From Cohnella sp. AR92 (GTDB lineage: Bacteria; Bacillota; Bacilli; Paenibacillales; Paenibacillaceae): DNA of 64,000 nt. The translations under genes were made by a program, and so were the position numbers. Below, piece after piece: positions 44,661 through 53,000 of the stretch; the stretch's first letter is position 1, and the number at the start of each line of letters is the position of its first letter. The DNA is taken from NCBI RefSeq assembly GCF_003990975.1, contig NZ_RZJR01000019.1, positions 1-64,000 of the forward strand, given 5' to 3'. Under the pieces are notes generated by a model that saw nothing but the letters and a program-made list of their open reading frames with translations, had not been told where the DNA came from and did no database searches.

Positions 44661-45647
44661 ATGATCGCGAGCCGCCTTCGAACCATTCTAGGAGCCGTCG
44701 CTGCCGTCATTGCCCTCGTATTGCTCGGCCAATATCTGATCGGCAAGCTTGCGAAGCCCGAGAGAATCGATATTCAAGTCATTATCAAATCGACCGACAA
44801 AAACATTGAGTTCTGGCAGGTGATGAAGGACGGGATCGAAGTCGCGACGAACGAGTTCGGGCCGTCCGTGGAGGTGACGGGTTCCCGTTCCGACGCCGAT
44901 ATCGACGGGCAGATCGCATTGGTCGAGCAAGCAATCGAGAAAAAGCCGGATGCCATTATTCTGGCGGCCAACGATATAAATCGACTGGTGCCTGCCGTCG
45001 AGGAAGGGGCGAAGCGGGGCATTCGTTTCTTCATCGTCGATTCCGGCATCAATTCGGACATCGCGGAGAGCGTGATCGCTACGGACAACATCAAAGCGGG
45101 ACAAGCCGCGGGCATGGAAATGCTGCGGCATCTGGACGGGCCCGGCAAGATCGCGATCATCAACTACGTGCAGACTGCGGCTTCTCTTATCGACCGGGAA
45201 CGGGGAGTCCGGTTGATGCTGGAGGGGAGGAAGGACATCGAGCTGATGGACACCTTCAATGCGGCCGGGTCGGAGACGAACGCCTACCAAATGGCGAAGC
45301 AGGTTCTCGAAGACAATCCGGACGTGCGGGGAATCATCGGCCTGAACGAGCCGACGACAGTCGGCGCGGCGCGAGCGATCAAGGAGATGGGGCGGCAGGG
45401 CCAGGTCAAGCTGATCGGGTTCGACAGCTCCGTTAACGAGATCAAGCTGCTGGAGGAAGAAGCGATGCAGGCGACCGTGATCCAGAAGCCGTTCCAGATG
45501 GGGTACCTCAGCATCAAAACGGCGGTGGAGGCGTTCCAGGACAAAAAGGTGCCGAAGGTGATCGATACGGGGTCTCTGGTGATCACGAAGCAAAATATGT
45601 ACGACGAGGAGAACCAGAAGCTGCTGTTTCCTTTCTACGATAAATAA
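44661..45647 (+). CDS. Membrane-anchored sugar-binding protein, probable kinase co-sensor
   Basis: 328 residues. A single N-terminal membrane helix (about 8-27, GAVAAVIALVLLGQYLI) has no lipobox Cys, so the protein is held by an uncleaved anchor. The rest is a ribose/galactose-type periplasmic-binding domain (KPDAIILAANDINRLVPAVE, GIRFFIVDSGINSDIAESVI, GIIGLNEPTTVGAARAIKEM, VKLIGFDSSVNE). It starts 3 nt after the kinase. The layout matches LytS-XylFII-type systems, where such a protein hands the sugar signal to the kinase. A terminator follows, separating it from the importer. Confidence 0.85.
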   Translation: MIASRLRTILGAVAAVIALVLLGQYLIGKLAKPERIDIQVIIKSTDKNIEFWQVMKDGIEVATNEFGPSVEVTGSRSDADIDGQIALVEQAIEKKPDAIILAANDINRLVPAVEEGAKRGIRFFIVDSGINSDIAESVIATDNIKAGQAAGMEMLRHLDGPGKIAIINYVQTAASLIDRERGVRLMLEGRKDIELMDTFNAAGSETNAYQMAKQVLEDNPDVRGIIGLNEPTTVGAARAIKEMGRQGQVKLIGFDSSVNEIKLLEEEAMQATVIQKPFQMGYLSIKTAVEAFQDKKVPKVIDTGSLVITKQNMYDEENQKLLFPFYDK

Positions 45648-45680
45648 GGCTGAGGACGCTTCCACGCATCTTCATAACAG

Positions 45681-45705
45681 AAACGGGCGAAAGCCCGTTT
45701 TTTTG
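45681..45705 (+). terminator. Terminator after the sensor operon
   Basis: AAACGGGC, GAAA tetraloop, GCCCGTTT and a run of T (TTTTTTT). A textbook intrinsic terminator. Confidence 0.92.
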
Positions 45706-45763
45706 TTTTCGGCAGGCCGCGCTCAACTCCGCATTTTATTCGACTGTTTCCGTAAGAAATCAC

Positions 45764-45779
45764 ATGTAAGCGATTCCAA
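45764..45779 (+). promoter_or_regulatory. cre site upstream of the sugar importer
   Basis: ATGTAAGCGATTCCAA matches the 16-base CcpA consensus at 15 positions. It lies about 100 nt before the ATPase gene and just after the sensor-operon terminator, so CcpA repression of the importer is likely. Confidence 0.65.
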
Positions 45780-45881
45780 TGGACGTGTAACATGAGAAGC
45801 ATGAAGGATGAAGCAAGGGCAAGGCATATGGCAAGGCGTTCTCAACAAGGCAGAACGGCCAGGTGAGAAGGAGGAGCTTGC

Positions 45882-47396
45882 ATGAGCGCACCGCTCGTGA
45901 ACATGAGAGGAATCGAGAAGCATTTTGCCGGCGTGCATGCGCTGAACGATTGCCGGTTTGAACTTCGCGCGGGCGAGGTTCACGCGCTTGTCGGAGAGAA
46001 TGGAGCCGGCAAGTCCACGCTGATGAAGATCCTGACCGGCGTATACCAGATGGATGCGGGCGAGATCGAATTCAAGGGAGAGCTTGTCCCTATTCCCGAT
46101 ACGAAGGCGGCCCAGAAGCTTGGCATCAGCATGATTCACCAGGAGCTGAATCTCGCTCCGGACTTAACGGTTGCGCAGAACATCTTTATCGGCCGGGAGC
46201 CTAGGAAGCTGGCCGGCATCCTGCTGGACGATAAGAAGCTGAACCGGCAGGCGGAACAGCTGCTTAAGCAGATGAACCTCGACATCGAGCCAACCGCTCT
46301 CGTCGGCAACTTAACGGTCGCCAAGCAGCAGATGGTCGAGATCGTCAAAGCGATCTCCTACGAGTCGCAGGCGCTCATCATGGACGAGCCGACCGCCGCG
46401 CTCAGCGACTCCGAGATCGAGGAGCTGTTCGCCATGATCGACAAGCTGAGGCTGCGCGGAGTCGGGATCGTCTATATCTCGCATCGCATGGCGGAGCTGC
46501 AGCGGATCAGCGACCGAATCACCGTGATGCGCGACGGCTGCTATATCGATACGGTGCCGACGAAGGAGACGACGGTCGATCGGATCATCGCGATGATGGT
46601 CGGCCGCGAGCTTTATCACTCGGCATCGCCGGAGAGCCTGTCGCAGAGCGGGGAAGTCGTGCTCGAGGTGAAGGAGCTCAGTCGAGGCCATGCGTTCAAG
46701 AAAGTAAGCTTCCAGCTTCGCAAAGGCGAAATCCTAGGCCTCTCCGGCCTGATCGGAGCGGGACGCACGGAAGTGGCGAGAGCGATCTTCGGAGCGGATC
46801 GGGCCGATTCCGGCGAGATCTTCGTCCGCGGCAAGAAGGTGAAGATGTCGAACCCGCACCAAGCGGTGAACGAAGGAATCGGATACCTGTCCGAGGACCG
46901 CAAGAGGTTCGGATGCCTGGTCGAGCTGGACGTCCAATCCAACGTGGCCATCTCTTCGTTCCGAAGGTTCTCCAAGCTGAGCTGGATGTCCAAAGCACGG
47001 ATTCGCCAATCCGCGGAGAGCGTCGTCGAGAGCCTGAAGGTCAAAACGCCGAGCGTTCAACAAACGATGAGGAATCTGTCCGGCGGCAACCAGCAGAAGG
47101 TCATCATCGGCAAGTGGCTGACGAAGGACTGCGACATTCTCATCTTCGACGAGCCGACGAGAGGGATCGACATCGGCGCGAAGAGCGAGATATATAAGCT
47201 GCTGGACAGCCTAGCCCAGCAAGGCAAGTCCATCATCATGATCAGCTCGGAGCTTCCGGAGATTCTTCGCCTTAGCCATCGGGTGCTCGTCATGTGCGAG
47301 GGCCGGTTGACGGCCGATCTCGTGAACGACGGCAAGCTCTCGCAAGAAACGATCATGCAATTCGCAACCCGGAGAGAAGAGGAGCTTCACGCCTAA
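45882..47396 (+). CDS. Sugar ABC importer ATPase (RbsA/MglA type, two nucleotide domains)
   Basis: 504 residues, a fused double ATPase. First half: Walker A GENGAGKSTLMKIL (about 38-50), Walker B ALIMDEPTAALSDSE. Second half: a degenerate Walker A (SGLIGAGRTEVARAIFG), signature LSGGNQQKVIIGKWL, Walker B ILIFDEPTRGIDIGAKSE. The degenerate second site is normal for RbsA/MglA/XylG. It drives the permease and binding protein downstream. AGGAGGAGC precedes the ATG. Confidence 0.93.
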   Translation: MSAPLVNMRGIEKHFAGVHALNDCRFELRAGEVHALVGENGAGKSTLMKILTGVYQMDAGEIEFKGELVPIPDTKAAQKLGISMIHQELNLAPDLTVAQNIFIGREPRKLAGILLDDKKLNRQAEQLLKQMNLDIEPTALVGNLTVAKQQMVEIVKAISYESQALIMDEPTAALSDSEIEELFAMIDKLRLRGVGIVYISHRMAELQRISDRITVMRDGCYIDTVPTKETTVDRIIAMMVGRELYHSASPESLSQSGEVVLEVKELSRGHAFKKVSFQLRKGEILGLSGLIGAGRTEVARAIFGADRADSGEIFVRGKKVKMSNPHQAVNEGIGYLSEDRKRFGCLVELDVQSNVAISSFRRFSKLSWMSKARIRQSAESVVESLKVKTPSVQQTMRNLSGGNQQKVIIGKWLTKDCDILIFDEPTRGIDIGAKSEIYKLLDSLAQQGKSIIMISSELPEILRLSHRVLVMCEGRLTADLVNDGKLSQETIMQFATRREEELHA

Positions 47397-47413
47397 ACAG
47401 AGGGGGATATTCC

Positions 47414-48433
47414 ATGAAAAGAACGTCGCTCGCGCTTGGGCAGCAAGCGCCGGCAGGCCAACGGCCGATTCGGTTCAAAAGCGGATTACTGCAGCAATTC
47501 CTGGCATTCGGCAGTCTGATCGTCTTGGTCATCTTCTTCTCGTTCGCCTCCGAGAACTTCTTCCAGTTCTCGAATATCGTCGGCATTCTCCTGTCGACGG
47601 CGGTGACGGGCGTCCTGGCGCTTGGCGCCACCTTCGTCATTATCACGGGAGGGATCGACCTCTCGGTCGGCACGGTCATGACGCTGAGCGCGGTCATGAC
47701 GGGGGTCAGCATCACCTTCTGGGGGACGCCGATCTGGATCGGACTCCTGGTCGGCATCCTGACGGGCGCGCTCTGCGGCTTAGTGTCCGGTTACGCGGTT
47801 GCGAAGCTGAACATTCCGCCGTTCATCGCCACGCTGGCGATGATGATGATCGCCAAAGGGCTCGCGCTCGTCATCTCGGGAACGAAGCCGATCTACTTCT
47901 CGGACGCGAAGGGATTCACCGACATCTCGCTCGGCTCCCTGCTCGACAAGATCTTCCCCGGGTTCTCGATTCCGAACGCCGTTCTGATCTTCTTCGGCGC
48001 CGCCATCGTCGGCAGCTTGATGCTGACCCGGACCTTGATCGGCCGGTACGACTTCGCCATCGGCAGCAATGAAGAGGCGGCTCGTCTGTCCGGCGTCAAC
48101 GTCGGCTTCTGGAAGATCGCGATCTACACGATCGCGGGCGTGTTCACCGGCATCGCCGGCATCCTGATCGCCTCCCGCCTCAATTCCGCTCAGCCGGCGC
48201 TCGGCCAGGGCTACGAGCTGGAAGCGATCGCGGCGGTCGTCATCGGCGGCACCTCGCTTAGCGGGGGCAAGGGCACCATCGTCGGCACGGTGATCGGCGC
48301 GCTCATCATGAGCGTGCTTACGAACGGGCTTCGCATTCTGTCGGTGCCTCAGGAGTGGCAAACGGTCGTCGTCGGCTTCGTTATCTTCCTGGCGGTTTAC
48401 GCCGACATAATCAGACGCAAGAGAGCCGCTTGA
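47414..48433 (+). CDS. Sugar ABC importer permease (RbsC/MglC type)
   Basis: 339 residues with eight to ten membrane segments; family blocks GATFVIITGGIDLSVGTVMT, KLNIPPFIATLAMMMIAKGL, GSNEEAARLSGVNVGFWKIA, and ELEAIAAVVIGGTSLSGGKG. Starts at the ATG after AGAGGGGGATATTCC, 17 nt after the ATPase stop. Substrate is a monosaccharide such as ribose, galactose or xylose; the sequence alone does not settle which. Confidence 0.92.
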   Translation: MKRTSLALGQQAPAGQRPIRFKSGLLQQFLAFGSLIVLVIFFSFASENFFQFSNIVGILLSTAVTGVLALGATFVIITGGIDLSVGTVMTLSAVMTGVSITFWGTPIWIGLLVGILTGALCGLVSGYAVAKLNIPPFIATLAMMMIAKGLALVISGTKPIYFSDAKGFTDISLGSLLDKIFPGFSIPNAVLIFFGAAIVGSLMLTRTLIGRYDFAIGSNEEAARLSGVNVGFWKIAIYTIAGVFTGIAGILIASRLNSAQPALGQGYELEAIAAVVIGGTSLSGGKGTIVGTVIGALIMSVLTNGLRILSVPQEWQTVVVGFVIFLAVYADIIRRKRAA

Positions 48434-48504
48434 TTCCGATATGGTCTTCGGTTCGAAGATTATATATAAAGGCTGTCAAACACATTTTGAAGGGGAGCGT
48501 TCCT

Positions 48505-49518
48505 ATGAAGAAAAGCATGAGAGCATGGTCCACCGCCTCGCTGCTGCTGGCCGGAGTCTTAGCCCTATCGGCTTGCGGTTCGAACAACAACGGCAACGCC
48601 GGCAAGTCGGCCGCGCCGGAATCCAGCAAGCCCGCAGCTTCTTCCTCCGAGAAGCTGTACATCCCGATCATCTCGAAGGGATTCCAGCACCAGTTCTGGC
48701 AGGCCGTCAAGACCGGCGCCGAGAAAGCGGCCGCGGAGCTGAACGTCGAGATTACGTTCGAAGGTCCGGAGACGGAAGAACAGGTCGACAAGCAGCTCGA
48801 GATGCTGCAGGTCGCCTTGGATAAGAAGCCCGACGCGATCGGTTTCGCCGCGCTGGACAGCAAGGCGGCCCAGCCTTATCTGGATAAGGCGAAGAGCTCG
48901 AACATCCCGGTCATCGCGTTCGACTCCGGCGTCGACAGCGACATTCCGGTGACGACGGCTTCGACGGACAACAAGGCGGCAGCCGCGCTCGCAGCCGACA
49001 AGATGGCCGAGTTGATCGGCGGCAAGGGCGAGATCGCGATCGTCGCCCACGACCAGACGAGCCGCACGGGCGTCGATCGTCGAGATGGCTTCAAGGAGCA
49101 GATCGAATCGAAGTATCCCGACATCAAGATCGTCGACATTCAATACAGCGGCGACCATCTGAAGGCGACCGACCTTACGAAAGCGATCATGCAAGCCCAT
49201 CCGAACATCAAGGGCATCTTCGGAACGAACGAAGGCGCGGCGATCGGCGTCCTGAACGGCGTCTCCGAAGCGAAGATGGACGGCAAGGTGGTCGTCATCG
49301 GCTTCGACTCCGGCAAGGCGCAGATGGACGCGATCCGCAGCGGCAAGTTGGCCGGAGCCATCACGCAGAACCCGATCGGCATCGGCTACGAGACGGTGAA
49401 GGCGGCGGTTGCGGCAATCAAGGGCGAGACCGTCGAGAAGAATATCGATACCGGCTTCTATTGGTACGACAAGAACAACATCGACGACGAGAAGATCAAG
49501 GCCGTACTCTACGAGTAA
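48505..49518 (+). CDS. Sugar ABC importer substrate-binding lipoprotein (RbsB-like)
   Basis: 337 residues. Lipobox LALSAC (Cys24), Asn/Gly/Ser linker, then a type I periplasmic-binding domain (LYIPIISKGFQHQFWQAVKT, KPDAIGFAALDSKAAQPYLD, FDSGVDSDIPVTTASTDNKA, GIFGTNEGAAIGVLNGVSEA). It shares its fold with the membrane-anchored sensor protein at 44661, and probably binds the same sugar. AGGGGAGC precedes the ATG. Last gene of the operon. Confidence 0.92.
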   Translation: MKKSMRAWSTASLLLAGVLALSACGSNNNGNAGKSAAPESSKPAASSSEKLYIPIISKGFQHQFWQAVKTGAEKAAAELNVEITFEGPETEEQVDKQLEMLQVALDKKPDAIGFAALDSKAAQPYLDKAKSSNIPVIAFDSGVDSDIPVTTASTDNKAAAALAADKMAELIGGKGEIAIVAHDQTSRTGVDRRDGFKEQIESKYPDIKIVDIQYSGDHLKATDLTKAIMQAHPNIKGIFGTNEGAAIGVLNGVSEAKMDGKVVVIGFDSGKAQMDAIRSGKLAGAITQNPIGIGYETVKAAVAAIKGETVEKNIDTGFYWYDKNNIDDEKIKAVLYE

Positions 49519-49534
49519 CATTAATAGGGAAGAA

Positions 49535-49567
49535 AAAGGGAGGGAGCGCAAGTCGCTCCCTCCCTTT
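49535..49567 (+). terminator. Hairpin ending the importer operon
   Basis: AAAGGGAGGGAGCG pairs perfectly (14 bp) with CGCTCCCTCCCTTT around CAAGT. The T run is only three bases. Confidence 0.75.
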
Positions 49568-50034
49568 GACGACTAAGAAACGGACTTATTGTGCCCAATA
49601 AATACATCTGCTCAAATATTGATAGGAAACGCTCAAGATCCATACGTTCGTTTGGGTCGGAAATCAGGGGGATGAACAGGACCGGCAGCAAACATCGACG
49701 TAATATCAAGGAGGGGGATTACTATTCCAACCGTTATGCTTAGTAAGACTCTTCTCGTTACAATCATGAAGCATACATATTTTTAAACAAAGGCTATCAG
49801 AATTCTAAAAAACACGAATTATGAGGCTGTGGACGAACGATCTCCTCTATAGTTGATTTCTAGATTCTGTGTTACTAGATAAATAGTCTTTACCTAATCT
49901 TTATCTCAAACTATTTATATTATTACATAAACTAATAAAAAATACTAAAAAATAACAAAATATCTCAATGAAAACGAGGTTTTATTACTATATTATAGAT
50001 TTATCGAATTATAAATTATGGAAGGAGTATAATT
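49568..50034. other. AT-rich gene-free boundary before the protease/RHS operon
   Basis: No credible gene. Composition falls sharply to AT-rich from about 49740. The last part holds several TATAAT-like words (around 49990-50020) and GGAAGGAG before the protease ATG, so the operon promoter should be here. An isolated AAGGAGGGGG at about 49709 has no reading frame after it and may be a remnant. Confidence 0.45.
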
Positions 50035-53000
50035 ATGAGAGTTTTTTGTTATTTTAAGGAGATAGCTTCGAAGGCGGGAGTTTTGTGTCTTATAGGAGCG
50101 TTACTACTGTCAGTGGTTCCTGCTTCACCGATTGCTCCAACGGTGCATGCAGCAAGCAAAAGTGATAGTAAGCAGTCCTCGAAGTACATTGTTGGTTTGA
50201 AAAAGGACGTAGCAACGGATTCTTTTATTTCCAAGAAGGGTTTCGATCATAGGAAAGTTAGAAAAGGTAGAGGCTCAAACACTTTAATGCTGAGCTTGGA
50301 TCCTGATGAAGTAAGTAACTTGAAAAAAGATTCCAGTGTTCGGTTCGTGGAACCAGACGCTAAAGTTAGTGTTGCATCAATTGATTCTGTCACCCTTACT
50401 AATGATAGTGAATTAGAGGAACACCAGCCTTCAGCGGAGACTATGCCTTGGGGCGTTCATGCAATCGGGGCGGACTTGGCAGATAGTCAGCATTTGAATG
50501 GGATCGGGATAAAGGTTGCTGTTCTCGACACGGGAATATCACGGCATGAGGATCTAAACGTGAGAGGCGGGGTAACATTCGTACCCGATACGGAAAGTTA
50601 CTACGACGATAACGGTCATGGCACGCATGTGGCAGGGATAATAGGGGCCCAAGAGAATAATATTGGCATCGTAGGGGTTGCACCGAAGGTAGAGTTATAT
50701 GCGGTGAAGGTTCTGGACAGCATGGGTACCGGCAGTTATAGCCAAGTTATTCAAGGAATTGACTGGGCGGTCGAGCATGACATGGATATCCTCTCGATGA
50801 GCATTGGTGGTGAAGTTGATAGTCAGGCGTTGCATGAGGCGATTACGAGTGCTATGAATCATGGTGTAATTGTCATTGCTGCAGCCGGCAACAAGGGGGC
50901 AGGAGAAGAGTCGGAAATATATCCGGCATTATATCCGGGGGTTGTGTCGGTCGGGGCGGTAGATCAGTCATTACAGAAAGCGAACTTCTCAAGTACTGGT
51001 AGTGAATTAGATCTTATGGCGCCTGGAATGAGCATTCGAAGTACAAACTTTAATGGAGGTTATAGTTCTCTCTCTGGAACTTCAATGGCAGTTCCGTTTG
51101 CTACAGGAGCCGCAGCCTTGCTTTGGTCTGCCAATAAGGAATGGACGGCAGAGCATATCATTCAACAGCTTTACGAAACGGCGACACCACTTGGCGCGGC
51201 TCATGAATATGGACATGGGCTTATTAACGTTGCTAAAGCGCTGCAACTGATAAATGGACCTGTTGAGCTTGATGTAATGTCCTCCCCTAATGATCCCAAT
51301 GCATCTTTTGATGTTAATGAACAAGATGCTCGTTTGCTCGAATTAAGCAACCAATTGGATGCGCTTTATCGTAAGGCCTATCAATCGGACGATCAAGCAC
51401 TCGCTAAGAAAATAAAAACTCAATACTATGAGTTATACAGGCAGAACGTAAATCTGCATCAGGTTACAATGGTTAATTCCTCTTTGTCAAAAGAAGAACG
51501 AAGTGTGCAACTTCAGAGTCAAATAGCGGCATTCGAGAACCGATCCGAAGAATTTAAGAAACTCGAAGAGGCTTATCAACAAGCGATAACAATTGCATTA
51601 AATGCTGTTCTACCCGAGGGTTCGATTACTAATACGAATTACAAAACAGGAGATGGTCAGGTCGTTCAAGCAGGTCAAGAAGCTAAGGTGTCAATCGCTT
51701 GGGTACAAGTCCCTTCGAAGGTAGATATCCAGGTTAGCAACTTAGACACTCAGTCGATTGTATCTTTAGACACATACTATCCTGATGATTTATTTATGAC
51801 CTATACGTGGAGTACTCTTGATACGACAAGTCCCGGTCACTATCAGATCCGTTTATCATATCCGGATGGACCAGTAGACTTCGATGATTTTTCCATTGAA
51901 GTAACGGAGCCGGTAACCCAAGTGCCTGTGGAGCAAGAGCCGGTGCCTGTGGAGCAAGAGCCGGTGCCTGTGGAGCAAGAGCCGGTGCCTGTGGAGCAAG
52001 AGCCGGTGCCTGTGGAGCAAGAACCGGTGCCTGTGGAGCAAGAGCCGGTGCCTGTGGAGCAAGAACCGGTGCCTGTGGAGCAAGAACCGGTGCCTGTGGA
52101 GCAAGAGCCGGTGCCTGTGGAGCAAGAGCCGGTGATCGTGGAGCAAGAACCGGTGCCTGTAGTGGATGAGCCTCTGATGTCCATTCAAGCAACTACCTTA
52201 ACTCTGAATTCAGCAGTGGATGTTAATTTGGCAGAAGGAGTAACACAGATATATGCATTTACACCGTCCGCTACTGACAAATATAAATTTTTTACCGGGC
52301 CTTATGGGGGGACAGGAGCGGAGAACGACACTGTTTTAGAATTGTTCTCGGATGCTAATTTAACCAACTTGATTGATTCAAACGATGATGCTAACAGTAC
52401 CCTATTCTCTGAGATTGGCACGACGTTAACTGCAGGAGTGACAGTTTATCTAAGATTAAGCGGATATGGTCTAGGAGCTGTTCATGCACGGTTAACAGTG
52501 AAAAACTTTATTACAACAATCACGGTGGGAAGTTCTACAAATGTAAGTTCAGCTTCTGCTTATAAATTTGTTCCGACCACTTCAGGTTTTTATCGGTTTT
52601 ATACGTCTTATTACGGAGGTAGCAGCAGTGCAGGGGTGAATGACACCTACTTAACTTTGTACTCGGACAATAATCTCACCCAATTCATTGACTATAACGA
52701 TGACGCATACAATGGCAACAGTTTTTCTGAGATTTCCAGCTACTTAATAGCCGGAGTGCCTTATTATATTCAAATTGACAACTATTTCGATGTTGTGCAT
52801 GCGAGATTGCAAATCGCGGCTGTAACGCTAGATTCACTTTCGTTAAATTCTGCGGTGAATTTAGATTCCTCAACTGGCTTGTTGAAGATGTATTCCTTCA
52901 CGCCTACGACAACGGATACGTTCAAGTTTGTCACGGGCCCTTATGGGGGAACAGGGGACGATAACGATACCTTAATCGAACTCTATTCGGATCCGCAGCT

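Noticed and set aside
49521-49709. 62-codon minus-strand frame in the boundary region
   Set aside because: It runs through the importer-operon hairpin and has no start signal.
51922-52173. Repeat tract as a CRISPR array
   Set aside because: The units are contiguous with no spacers and lie in frame inside a coding gene.
51794-52192. Three minus-strand frames over the 21-bp repeats
   Set aside because: A 21-bp tandem array keeps every frame open; these are by-products of the VPVEQEP tract.
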